Assembly: GCF_043380555.1 (NCBI RefSeq) | Contig: NC_091752.1 | Location: 5,624,875-5,688,874, forward strand | Reading direction: 5' to 3' | DNA from: Nothobranchius furzeri | Lineage: Eukaryota; Chordata; Actinopteri; Cyprinodontiformes; Nothobranchiidae | Length of the DNA stretch: 64,000 bases | In this document: positions 33,801 to 45,100 of the stretch, one piece after another | Layout: each line of letters begins with the position of its first letter | How positions within the stretch are numbered: position 1 is the first letter of the stretch | Translations under genes and position numbers: made by a program | The notes under the pieces: generated by a model | What the model was told of the DNA's origin: nothing | Databases searched by the model: none | What the model saw: the letters and a program-made list of their open reading frames with translations, nothing else

Positions 33801-36800
33801 TACATTTAAATGATGCTTTTTTCCTAAGTCTGTCATGCAGACCTCCAAACTAGAACTAGATTTTTTCCAAACCTGTTTAGCTTAAACCCATTATTGTTGT
33901 TGGTTTTTTTGGTAAAACTTACCCACCTTGTTTCTTGTTACAGTGCGTTGCAAAATCATAGAACACTGTACCCACTTGAAATGCATGTTTTGAAGTCTAT
34001 TTTATATTTATTATGTTTTTTTACATTTTCTTCAGTAAAAAACTAAAAGTACACATATTTTTTACATGTGAACAGAATAGTAATAAGGTTACTCTAATGC
34101 ATTTTGACCCTTAAAAATAAAAAATTCCAATTATGTAAAGTCTAATAAAAGTAGATTGTGAGATTTGGATTATATAAACTACATGAGGTGATGGCATTTT
34201 AATTTTATCATGGAGTAAAATAACACAATAGAAAGACTCCCGATCGCCTCACATTAAATCAATATTGTCAGTTTTAAACTATAAGAAATGTGAAATGTTT
34301 ACAAAAAAATGTATTATTTTTGTTTTTTCCCCCCAAAAGATTGAGCAGATCATCAATGAATACAAGATCAAAGCTTTAGCGTGTCACCCAGACAAACACC
34401 TGGATAACCCGACAGCAGGTAGGTCTGGATTTGGGCTGTGTCGGAATTAAAGCTGCTAAAGCAAATCTGCAAACAAGCTAGGTTTTGAACGCAAGCACGG
34501 TCATGGAACACTCACCCCTCCCTCGGGTATTTTCCCTGAGACGCTTCTGCCAGACCCGAAAACCAGCACTGCCAGAGGAAACGAGAGAGCGTTAAACACC
34601 AGTAGCTGTTTTTTAGGCCCAAACATCTTTATTGTCCGTGACTTCGGGACTTTGGTAGTTTGTCCTAAAGTTGAAGTGGTAGCAGCCGGCTGTTTCTCCT
34701 TTTCAGATATTATTGAGCAGCAAACCGCTCACACCAGTGGTGCTCTGTTGATAAATACACAAGTGCGTAATGAATGGAGGACCCAGGGAATTGTGGCAGT
34801 TTGGCGAGACCCACAGCGGGATGGTCAAATAGTTGCTATAGATCAAAAAAATGTTATTGGTGGAGGTTTTAAGACAAGTATGACAAAACCATTTCATAAA
34901 GTTTTTTTGTTTTTATTTTAAACCTCTACAATATACACTGCCAAGCCAAACCAAAAGTCACCACCAAATAAAATAAATAATATTTTGTTGGATCGCCTTT
35001 ACGACACACTTTTGCTGTGGCGTTGTTTCGATAAGCTTCTGCAGCGTCACCAGATTTATTTCCATCCAGTGTTGCATTAAAGAGCAAGTCACCCTCAAAT
35101 CAACTTTTTTTTGTTGATAAAATATATAAATGAGTGTCTTAATTGCTCTGTAGACACGTTCAGTCAATAATTTGGCACTTTATTTAATCTTGGTAAAAAT
35201 TAAAAAAATCTGCCTAAACTGTCAGCGATGCACCGTCGTCAGGCAAAAACTCAGCACTGCATTAGAATTTAAATCTGCCATCGCTATTGGCTAAGAGGTA
35301 CACTATGATGTTAGATGGTACATTATGATGTCACAATGTCGTGAGTGTGTGTTTTTGTTAGTGGCTCCGCCCTCTCGGTCTGCCAGGCAACAGCATTTGT
35401 TGCATTTTTCAAACAGGAAGTGGGAGTAGAGTAAGAATCTGGTAGGGGGTGACTTGCTCTTTAACGTTCCACCAAGATCTTGCATTGGTGAAGGTAGAGT
35501 CTGACCGCGGCACAAAGCCTTCTCCAGCACATCCCAAAGATTCTCAATGGGGCTCAGGTCTGGACTCTGGTGGCCAATCCATGTGTGAGAATGATGTCTC
35601 ATGCTCCCTGAACCACTCTTTCACTATCTGAGCCCGATGAATCCCGGCATTGTCATCTTGGAATGTGCCCGTGCCATCAGAGAAGAAAAAAAAACATTGA
35701 TCAAATCAAATCAAATTTATTTATAAAGCAGCTTCTACCACCCTAACCGAAGCTGAAGATGCTGAACAGTATATAAAAACATGGTTAGGCATCGTAGCAG
35801 GTAAGAGGATTAAAATAGCAAAAGAGCAATAAATAGAAAAACACAATTTAAAGAGCAAGTCACCCCCTACCAGATTCTAACTCCACTCCCACTTCATGTT
35901 TGAAAAATGCAACAAATGCTGTTGCCTGGCAGACCGAGAGGGCGGAGCTGCTAACAAATACACACACACACAGGCTCACGACAGCATTGTGACATCATAA
36001 TGTACCAGTTTACATCATAGCATACCTCTTAGCCAATAGCGGTGGCAGATTTAAATTAAAATGCAGTGCAGAGTTTTTACCTGACAACGGCACAACACTG
36101 CCAGTTTTAGGCAGAATATTTAAATTTTAACTAAGATGCACTGAAGTGCCAAATTATTGACTACATGCGTCTGCAGCACGATTAGACACTCGTTTATTTA
36201 GTTTATCAGCAAAAAATGTTTATTTGGGGGTGACTTGCTCTTTAAAGCTATGCAAAACAGAAGGTAAAAATACAAAAGCCAGTGTCAACGATGTTGGGGG
36301 AAGGCTAACAATTAAAAATGGGTGGAGCTGATGGAATTACCTGGTCATTCAGTATATTCAGGTAGTCAACAGACCTCTTGGAGCACACGCGGCCGGGCAT
36401 GCTACGTTAGAACGTTGTTAGGAGGCATGAAAAAAAAGTTTAAAGCTAATTTGTTTTGCAAATTTGCTATTGCAGCTTAACATCTCTAAAGTTTTTATTA
36501 AGACCAGAAACATTTGCCTTTAATTTTTCTTTTGTTGTTATTAGTTTCTGATGTTTTCTTTGTGGCAGTGGCAGATTTCCAAAAGCTGCAGGAAGCCAAA
36601 GAGGTGTTATGCAATGAAGACAAAAGGAAAAACTACGACCTTTGGAAACGAAGCGGTGTTACGATTCCGTTTCATGATTGGCAGGCTTTGAACGATTCAG
36701 TAAAAACCGTAGGTCACAACCTAACTGTAGATTTGACTTCAGTGTAGCAATCTGTGGAACAAAAGGCACTCTGCTCGTCTCTTTGTAGTCCATGCACTGG

Positions 36801-37157
36801 GCCATGACAACCAAGAAGGAGCCGATGTTGGAGGCCTCCGAATCAGATGCTGATGTCGCTTCTCAAGCCGAGGCCTGTTGCTGTGAGAAGGAAGTGTCAG
36901 ACATCACTTCATGTGAAGCTGCACCATCTGCAAGTATGAATGATTTTACTAAATATTTAAAAAAAACAAAGTTTGATGGCATTCTGCTGGGCTGATTTGC
37001 AGTTATAAACCACTTCTTTAGTGTTATTTACTCTGTAGCAAATCCTCTCAAGACTTTTTCATCTTTATTCTCAGATGATTACTTCCATCAGCGTTTCCGC
37101 TGGGCTGCCGACTCTCCATCCCGCCTGCTGCAGAAGTTCAGAAATTACGAAATATGA
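30815..37157 (+). CDS. dnajc12: DnaJ homolog subfamily C member 12
   Basis: Five exons: 30815-30892, 34340-34418, 36569-36708, 36789-36933, 37075-37157; 174 aa (human 198). GT-AG introns, all phases consistent. J-domain: EDYYGLLGCDELSS, IEQIINEYKIKALACHPDKH with HPD at residues 42-44, then DFQKLQEAKEVL. After it WEALNDSVKT-type sequence (WQALNDSVKT) and a variable acidic stretch (exon 4), then the diagnostic C-terminus RFRWAADSPSRLLQKFRNYEI. DNAJC12 works with HSP70 in folding aromatic amino acid hydroxylases (knowledge). Intron 1 holds an antisense LINE; introns 1 and 2 hold Tc1-like and M1 elements. The C-terminal octapeptide is fully conserved, so the model is complete. Confidence 0.96.
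31709..33215 (-). mobile_element. CR1/L2-group non-LTR retrotransposon (Rex1-like), antisense in dnajc12 intron 1
   Basis: A 439-codon open frame (33043-31724) carries reverse transcriptase motifs: DDYRPVALTS, VMFFDFSSAFNTIQ, GAPQGTVLSPFLF, YSDDS in place of YADD, KYLGVHLD. Upstream (33160-33043) NKAAGPDGVSPRVLK continues in another frame, so there is a small deletion or frameshift near 33000. The 3' end at 31709 is a short TTGAA tandem tail after 'gggattaataaagta'. The 5' half, including endonuclease, is missing. The long surviving frame suggests recent insertion. Confidence 0.88.
33216..34339. other. Rest of dnajc12 intron 1
   Basis: AT-rich intronic DNA. I recognise no repeat, gene or RNA here beyond ordinary low-complexity runs. 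Confidence 0.5.
34928..35700 (-). mobile_element. Tc1-like transposon remnant interrupted by an M1 MITE (dnajc12 intron 2)
   Basis: Minus-strand frame at 35602-35465 reads HTWIGHQSPDLSPIENLWDV, the Tc1 transposase C-terminal catalytic block (consensus SPDLNPIENLW). The left part 34928-35076 resumes after the inserted M1 copy. The element ends are unclear and the frame is degraded. Confidence 0.75.
35081..35460 (-). mobile_element. 390-bp TTAA-flanked MITE (family M1), copy 3
   Basis: TTAA at 35077-35080 and 35461-35464; ends AGAGCAAGTCACCC and GGGGGTGACTTGCTCT. Reverse orientation to copies 1 and 2. Inserted in a Tc1-like remnant, so younger than it. Confidence 0.87.
35852..36241 (+). mobile_element. 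390-bp TTAA-flanked MITE (family M1), copy 4
   Basis: TTAA at 35848-35851 and 36242-36245; ends AGAGCAAGTCACCCCC and GGGGGTGACTTGCTCT. Opposite orientation to copy 3, 391 bp away, 327 bp before dnajc12 exon 3. Confidence 0.87.
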
Positions 37158-37500
37158 ATTTGTCAGAAGTATTCTGATTGTTTTGCCGATGTTTTTTTAA
37201 TTGTGTTGCTTCACTTTACAACTTCATTATGAGCTGGTGTATGCTTATGTGTCTGTTGCAAGATTAGGGTAAAATGCTCTAATCTGTGTGCTGATGGAAA
37301 TGATAATCTGCCATGTTCCTTCTGATGATGATGTCATGTAAAATGTTGAATCCACTGTGGCTTAAGCTTAGGTTTCAAACAGAAACTGGTAAAATCAAAA
37401 AGTTTCATCTCACTTGTTTTAGTTATCTTTATGGAAACACATTATTGTATTTGTGGTTTATTTGAAGTCATTGTATCACTTGGTTGAACTGCATAATTAA

Positions 37501-38244
37501 AGAGCAAGTCACTCCAAATCAACATTTTTTTGCAGATAAACTATATAAATGAGTAGCTGATCGTGCTGTAGACAAATGTAGTCAATAATTCGGCACTTTA
37601 GTGCATCTTAGTTACAATGTAAATTTTCTGCCTAAAACTGTCAGCGATGCACCGTCGTCAGGCAAAAACTCAGCACTGCGTTTGAATTTAAATCTGCCAT
37701 CCTATTGGCTAAGAGGTACACTATGATGTTAGATGGTACATTATGATGTCGCAATGTCGTGAGTGTGTGTATTTGTTAGTGGCTCCGCCCTCTCGGTCTG
37801 CCAGGCAACAGCATTTGTTGCATTTTTCAAACAGGAAGTGGGAGGTGAGTAAGAATCTGGTCCAAGTTGCCCCCTACCAGAGTCTAACTCCACTCCCACT
37901 TCATGTTTGAAAAATGCAACAAATGCTGTTGCCTGGCAGACCGAGAGGGCGGAGCCGCTAACAAATGCACACACACAGGCTCACAACAACACTGTGACAT
38001 CATAATGTACCAGCTAACATCATAGTGTACCTTTTAGCCAATAGCGATGGCAGATTTAAATTCCAACGTAGTGCAGAGTTTTTACCTGACAACGGCGCAA
38101 CACTGACAGTTTTAGGCAGAATATGTAAATTTTAACTAAGATGCACTAAAGTGCCAAATTATTGATGACTTGTCTACAGCATGACTAGATGCTCATTTAT
38201 ATAGTTTATCTGCACAAAAAGTAGATTTGGGGGTGGCATGCTCT
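37501..38244. mobile_element. Two M1 MITEs fused head to head (copies 5 and 6)
   Basis: 37501-37861 is a reverse copy that lacks about 20 terminal bases on its inner side; 37862-38244 is a forward copy starting CCAAGTTGCCCCCTACC. Outer TTAA sites are at 37497-37500 and 38245-38248. Between the two there is no TTAA. The result is an inverted repeat of about 360-bp arms with almost no loop, starting 343 bp after the dnajc12 stop and so possibly transcribed in its 3' UTR. Confidence 0.85.
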
Positions 38245-39169
38245 TTAAAGACATCATGACTGGTGAAAATGAAGAATTAGTATACTATTTGAAAAAAATC
38301 TTTAGTTTTTTAGGAGAAACTGCAGCTCATGCTTTGTATGTATGTGGTTAATGTTTCGCATTTGGTGTAAAAGTATCACTAACTTTCAGAAAAATAATTC
38401 CAAGTCAAGCATGGTAGTGGTAGTGCGATGGTCTGCGTCTGCTCTGCTTCTTCAGGACCTGGACATCTTGCTGTATTTGATGGAACCATCGATGCTGCCC
38501 TTTAGCAGAAATCCTAATGGAAAATATGTGACATTTGACCTTAAACCAGCCTTTGATCTTTGGAAAGCCCTCCACTGTGGATGAAATAAAACAGTTGTGT
38601 AAAGAAAAGTTGGACAAGACTCTGCAGTGAAGAGAGACTCATTACTAATCATCAGCAACACATGATTTAAGTTGTTTGAGTGTTAAGAGTGTTACGTTTG
38701 GGTATTAAAATCTCATTAACATTGTGCCAGGTGGGTTTGTGTAGATTTTATCTGAATTAATAATAACTAAATAAATAAATACTAATTAGAAAACTACATT
38801 TTTTATTTATTCACGTTATCTTCGTCCATTTTAAATATTTTTGTTGATCTGAAACCTTTAAGTGTGACGTAAATGGAAAAACTATCTGTAGGGCAGCTAT
38901 TGCTTTTTTTGTATGTAGTTATTCATCCTGGCCTTCAGGGGGCAGTAACAGTATAAAGTATTTATTTTTCTTTACTCTTTAATCAACACTTAAACTAATG
39001 ATTCCTGCGTGATTTTAGTAAATCAATAGAAAATGTGTTTCACAACCTAAAAACTCTTTGTGTTGCTTTTCATTGATGTAAAACCCGTGAAATAAAAGAA
39101 AAGCTGCTCGGACAACGGACCCTGCACCGGAAGCCCGCTCCGGCTGTGGCTACGTGTAATTTTTGGGGA
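38245..39169. other. Intergenic, sec23ip upstream region
   Basis: 38400-38680 is a Tc1-like remnant. 38690-39169 has no repeat I recognise; GGACCCTGCACCGGAAGCCC lies about 50 bp before the sec23ip ATG, in the likely 5' UTR or promoter. Confidence 0.5.
38400..38680 (+). mobile_element. Tc1/mariner-like transposase remnant
   Basis: 'tagtgcgatggtctgcgtct' then 'tcaggacctggacatcttgc' and 'gatggaaccatcgatgctg' align with the transposase region also seen at 1448-1645. Frame broken, no termini. Confidence 0.55.
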
Positions 39170-42100
39170 ATGGCAGATAGAAAAAATAACCCTTCTAACA
39201 TCAATGCTAATTTATTGTTCAGCGCTGAACCGGAGTTTAACTTCAGTTTGCCTTTTCTGCCAGTGAGTCAGGCCACTGGTCCGGCGGTGTTGTCAGGAGG
39301 TGAGTTCAAGGAGGGACTGAGAAAATGTCCTGAAATATAAGCGAGTTTGTTAGCTTGCTAAGTTAGCCTGCCCTCTGGGCTTCATTCCGCTGTTATTATT
39401 TGGATGTTAAATGGATTAAACAGAAAAGAAATTAAAAGGTAAACATCGCGCTTTATTTGCTGGTTACTCTTTTTTTGTTTACAGTAATGTAACCTGCTCA
39501 GGTTGTCAAATGTTTGTTTCGCTTAAAGATTTTTTCTTTCATTTGTTGAGATTGTTATTCGGAGAAATGTAGTTTTGAGGTTTTTATTGTAGATTATGTT
39601 GTCATTCTTTCAGTTTGTCTGATTCGTACGTTTTAAAAGTTCATAAAGGTGGATATTATTGTTCAAAATTTGAAAATTTCCCCCTTCTCATGTCTGTCAT
39701 TAATCAGATGATTCCACTGATGTTGGAGAAGAAGACAGTTTCCTGGGTCAGACTTCTAGAAATGGACCGCCAGCCTCTACATTTAGCTACTTTTCTAGCC
39801 CCATAACCACCTCTGACCCATTTGCATCTATTGGTCAGTCACCATGCCCACCACCAGTGGTGCCTTCTGCTGCCCAAACAACACATGGGCCAGTTTCTGT
39901 ACCCAACAGCTTCAGCGGGGCTTCACCACCATCTGTGAACGCCCAAATAAGCCCTCCTCCTGCAGCATTTGGTAGCACTGTTTACCAAAGTCCAGTGGGG
40001 AGTCACACTCCACCTCGTACTACGATGACCCCTCCACCTCCTCACATGCAGCAGCAGAGTCATAACCCGTACCGACACACGCCCACCAGCAGCAGAGCCA
40101 GTCCATACATTCCAGCTCCAGAGATCCTGCCACCAACACACACACCTCAGCACAACCCCTACTCTCTCAACTCCCCGCCACAGATGTTACCTCCCCCAGG
40201 GCCTGCGTTTATGAAGGTAGAGAAAGCTGACTGAGTTTGTCCTGTAGTTTATAAAAGGATTTGAATGGATACAGTAGTTAACATATGTCCCCCCTTTTCA
40301 GCCTCCTCCTACGCATATTCAAGCACCTCCAGCTCCACCCACCACTACTGGAGCTATGGTTCCTGCAGGTCCGATGCTGCACAATTACAATGTCTATGAA
40401 CCCGTTCAGCCTCATTGGTTCTACTGCAAGCAAGTAGAATCCAAAAACGTCTGGCTTCCTTTCAGCATTATCGACTCCCTTCAACTAGAGGAAACGTATA
40501 ACTCAGGTAAAAGCGTTGTTGTTTATTTATCAATTTAGTTCTTGAGCAATTTCACTGAGAAATGTTTAATATTTTAAACTTTATTTTTTGAATGTGGTCG
40601 GTCACTCTTGAGTTTCACATGCAGGTTGAAGGTGAAAGTAGTCTTCCACCCCTGTTTCCTGCATTAGTCGCCGATAGAAAATAGACAGGGAAACACTCAG
40701 ATTTGAAAAGGCTGACAAATCTACGTCACGCTGACAATTAACATTCATGGACTCAACCATCTTTGCTCACAACGGGGAGGCAGTTGTTGGTTTTGTGTCC
40801 AGGAGAGAGCAGAGAACATCTCTGCTAGTAGAAGCTAACTGGTAGCATTAGCAACTCCACCACACAGCAGAACTCCTCCAGGCTTGTGTTATTTGTAGAG
40901 ATAAAATGTAAAACATCAACATCGCAAAAGCAAACTGAGTCAGTGGTAGTCATGTAGCTGTTAGCCAATCAGAGGAAAGATGTCCAAATATCAGGAAATA
41001 AGACTCCCAAGTCTTGTCGTCTTCTGCTCCCCTCTGCTCTGGCTCACTTCTACTTCCTGAAACGGGAGCGCCAGAGCTTTTTTTTTCTTAGAGTTTGACT
41101 CACAAGGGCATTCGTTTAAACTAGAGACCGCTTTAAATGTGTTGTGGAAAAAACAAACTTTTGAGGTCTTTTGATATAAACGATCTTTTAAAATTGTCAT
41201 TGTTCCAGTTCAACCAGACCCAGAGAACGTGATCGTACGCACAGATGGAGGGCGTTATGATGTGCAGCTTTATGACCGCACACGGACTTCAGTGTACTGG
41301 GAGGAGGACCCTACGGAGGTCCGCCGCTGCAGCTGGTTCTACAAAGGGGACACGGATAGTCGCTTTGTCCCGTACTCGGAGGAGTTCAGCGACAAGCTGG
41401 AGGTTTGTCCAGATTTAGTCAGAAACTTTCCAGATCTGCTTCGCTAAGGGCAGTGTGTTAAATCTGGTGCGTTGATTTGCTGGCGCTCTGGTTTCTAGTT
41501 AATCGGCAAATACAAAGCTGATATTTTATTCTATTAAAATCATTCGTTAATGTTTTACCTTCAGGCAGAATATAAGAAAGCTGTGTCTACTAACCAGTGG
41601 CATCGGAGGTTGGAGTTTCCCTCAGGAGAAACTATCGTCATGCACAATCCAAAGGTTTGATTTTCATAACTTTATTTATTCATTCATTCATTTAAAGCTG
41701 AAAAAGAAGATTTATTATTATATTTATTATTTTTAGGTGATAGTGCAGTTTCAGCCCTCCTCCCAACCAGATGAGTGGGGCACCACTCCGGATGGTCAGA
41801 GCAGGCCCAGAGTCGTGAAGAGAGGGATTGATGACGACCATGATGAAGTGCCTGATGGTAGTTTTTCATTTCCTCAAGTCACCTAAAATTATAAAAAAAT
41901 TAATAGAGGTATGCATCAAAAGTACTAGAAGTTCTGGTCATTGGAATCAGTTTTACAAAATCAAATCTAATTAGATGCATTTAGTTTGTTAGGAGACATC
42001 AGGACGGTGGAATTTATCGCATCTATATTTAAATGTCAAACCAATAAATAAAAAAAACCCGACTTGGTCACATTCGTCTTTGCAGTCGTGCTCTTGTTTG

Positions 42101-45100
42101 GCCTTTTTAATCAAGCAGACTTCCACCTACAGCGTGTGAGCTGAGATTTCCGAATCACGGTCAAAACGCAGCAGAAATAACTTCCTGGTTTTGATTTTCG
42201 AATACATTTTTTTTTTGCCTTGGAAAATAAATTGAGATAAATGTTTATATTCTCTGTTTATTTTAAGGAACATTTATTTATTTATCTAATTTTTAATGTT
42301 AATCAGGAAAAGACCCGTTTTCTGGTTTAATTTTTTTTACGTTTATTTCTAGGGATGTAAGAAAATATTTGTATAGCAATATATTGTGATATTTATTCTA
42401 GCAATATGATATCGATTATCAAAAGCCTTGTATCTAATTTTTGGAAGAATTTACATGCAAACATTTGTGCATTTTCCTTTTCTTTTGGTGCAATTCTAAC
42501 ACTGGCCGCTAGTTGGCAGCAGTGTGCAGTGGGGTTTGTGTCCACCATTGAAATGTAAATCCCTCTATTGTGGTTCAGATACCTCATGCTAATCATGTTA
42601 TGCATCAGTTTAAACTGTTTATTGAAATTTCCTACAACAAATTCAGTCTAAAAAAATTGCTAATATCGTCTGACTGAATGTATCGCAATATATCGTCATA
42701 ATTTCACCAATACACATTCCCAATTGAAAAGCCGTTGGCCGTCCGGTACAATGACCTTGTTCTATCTGCTTTTTTGATTTACTGAAAAGATGAATTATAT
42801 CCACAAGGAAGGAAGTTTTATTTAGAGAAGATCTACGCCAAAGTCCTCACAAAGTTCCTAAACCCTTTAGAAACTGTTGGAGTGTCATAAAAAGCAGTGT
42901 TGCGTCTGTCTACAGGTACCGACTCAGTGGCCTAGTGGTAGAGTGTCCGCCCTGAGATCGGGAGATCAGGGGTTCGATTCCTGGTCGGGTCATACCAAAG
43001 ACTTATCCCGGGTTTCCACGGGAGCCGTCAGCAGCACGTTACTGCAGCAGCACGTCTTGCTCGCGTAAACTGCTGCTTGGCCCTTCCCACGAGACGCGAA
43101 TCAGCAGGGGAGCAGCGGTCACCGACAGAGCACGAAGTCTCACAAGTGACTTCGTCAGTAAACACAACAACAAGCAGGAGAAAACTACAACATGGCTCCA
43201 AAATGTTTGTGTTTTTATGTTCTGTCCGTTTTATAATCGCCAATACGGACCTGAAAAACAAAGGAGACCGCTAGCTAGGTGATAACTTCTCACGGGGCCG
43301 CACAGTTAGTAACCTTTTTTAAAGTAAAGCGACCGGAAGGCAGTACGTTCTTTATTCTGAAAATCTCGGGAGCTTCTCTCCATTTCCGCGTCCGATTTCC
43401 TGTGTTTCCTTCCCCAAAAATGTCGAACTTGACCCGTTTCAGAGGCGTCGCGCGTAGGAAATAGAACCGGCGCGTAAAGGCCGCGACATGCTGCTCCTGA
43501 GACGCGGCCGACTCGCGCTGCTGACGGCTGCCGACGGCTCCTGTGGAAAAGGTTCTGTTGACCACAGCCGTTCCTATCAGCAGCTATGACGTGCTGCTGC
43601 AGTAACGTGCTGCTGACGGCTGCTGTGGAAAGCCGGGGTTAGAAAAAATGGGACCCAATGCCTCCCTGCTTGACACTCAGCATTAAGGGGTTGGATTGGG
43701 GGGTTAAACCACCAAATAGTTCCCGAGCGCGGCTTGTCTGCAGCTCACCGCTCCCCCAGGGGATGGGTCAAATGCAGAGAATAAATTTCACCACACACCT
43801 GTGTGTGACGACTAAATGGGACTTTAATCTTTAATCTTTAGTCTACTCCACTAAAATCCTTACCCAGACTTTTTGACATCATGTAGTTTTTTTTTTAATT
43901 TTCAAGTTTCACATCATGTTGAGTCTTTGTGCAGTTGAAGATTGAAGCTAGAGGCCTCGCCTCTGTCAGTGCGCCCCGGGGCAGCTGTGGCTACATCGTA
44001 GCTCATCCCCACCAGTGTGTGAATGTGTGTGAATGGATGAATGAGACACTGTAGAGTAAAGCACTTTGGAGTCCTTACTCTGAGAGGCACTATACAAGTG
44101 CGGGTCATTTATCATTGAGAGAAGAAGTTATGCATGCAACCTTTGTTCCAGGTGAGCTCCCCAAAGTGGATCATCTGGTATTCATGGTCCATGGGATCGG
44201 TCCGGTGTGCGACCTGAGGTTCAGGAGCATGATCGAGTGCGGTGAGTGCCGTGTAGTTTGTTGGTGAACTCTCCACCAATGTTCATTCACCCGAGTAAAA
44301 GATCATCTGGTGGTGTTGCAGTGGATGACTTTCGTAGTGTGTCGCTGAAGCTCTTGCACAGCCACTTTAAGAAACCGCTGGACGACCTCGCCGTTAGCCG
44401 GGTGGAGTTTCTGCCCGTCCAGTGGTACTCGGCTCTGCATGGAGATGCCACGGGGGTGGACAGGTGAGAGGAGACCCGCTCGTTTTTCAACATCTGTTGC
44501 TTCCTATCAACTCTAACATGCTGGATGTGTCTGCTCAGGTAGAACTACCACATCAAAGCATCTGATGTTTATCTGGTATTGTTTATGTTTATGTATTTAG
44601 CAGACGCTTTTGTCCAAAGCGACTTACAAGTGATAATCGGCATGTTGCCCTTGAGGCTAACAACAACAATAACAACAATAACTTGACATCTGTCATGGAG
44701 AGGAAGGAACAAAGGAGTGGACAGTAGAGAGGGGGGACGGGTGCAGGGAGGGTGCTAGTTTAGAAGATGCTCTCTGAAGAGCAGGCTCTTCAGGAGTTTC
44801 TTGAAAGTCAAAAAGGAAGCCGCTGTTCTGGTAGTGCTTGACCGGAGCGGCCGGGCCGGGACGTAAGCCTTTGCAAGAGGATGCAGGTAGATGGGAGCCG
44901 TACCATCTCGGACTTTGTATGCTAGTGTTAGCAATTTGAATTTGATGCGTGCAGCTAGCGGTAGCCAGTGGAGCTCAATGAACAGAGGGGGTGACTAGGG
45001 ATGGGTACCTTTGACATTTGAATCGATTTGGTACTAATTCTCGGTACCTACGAATCGATACCGGTACTTAACGGTACCAATTTTCGATACTTTTGAGTGT

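Noticed and set aside
42921..42990. tRNA gene
   Set aside because: A and B boxes are present but the sequence is the head of a SINE, with a SINE body and tail and related copies elsewhere.
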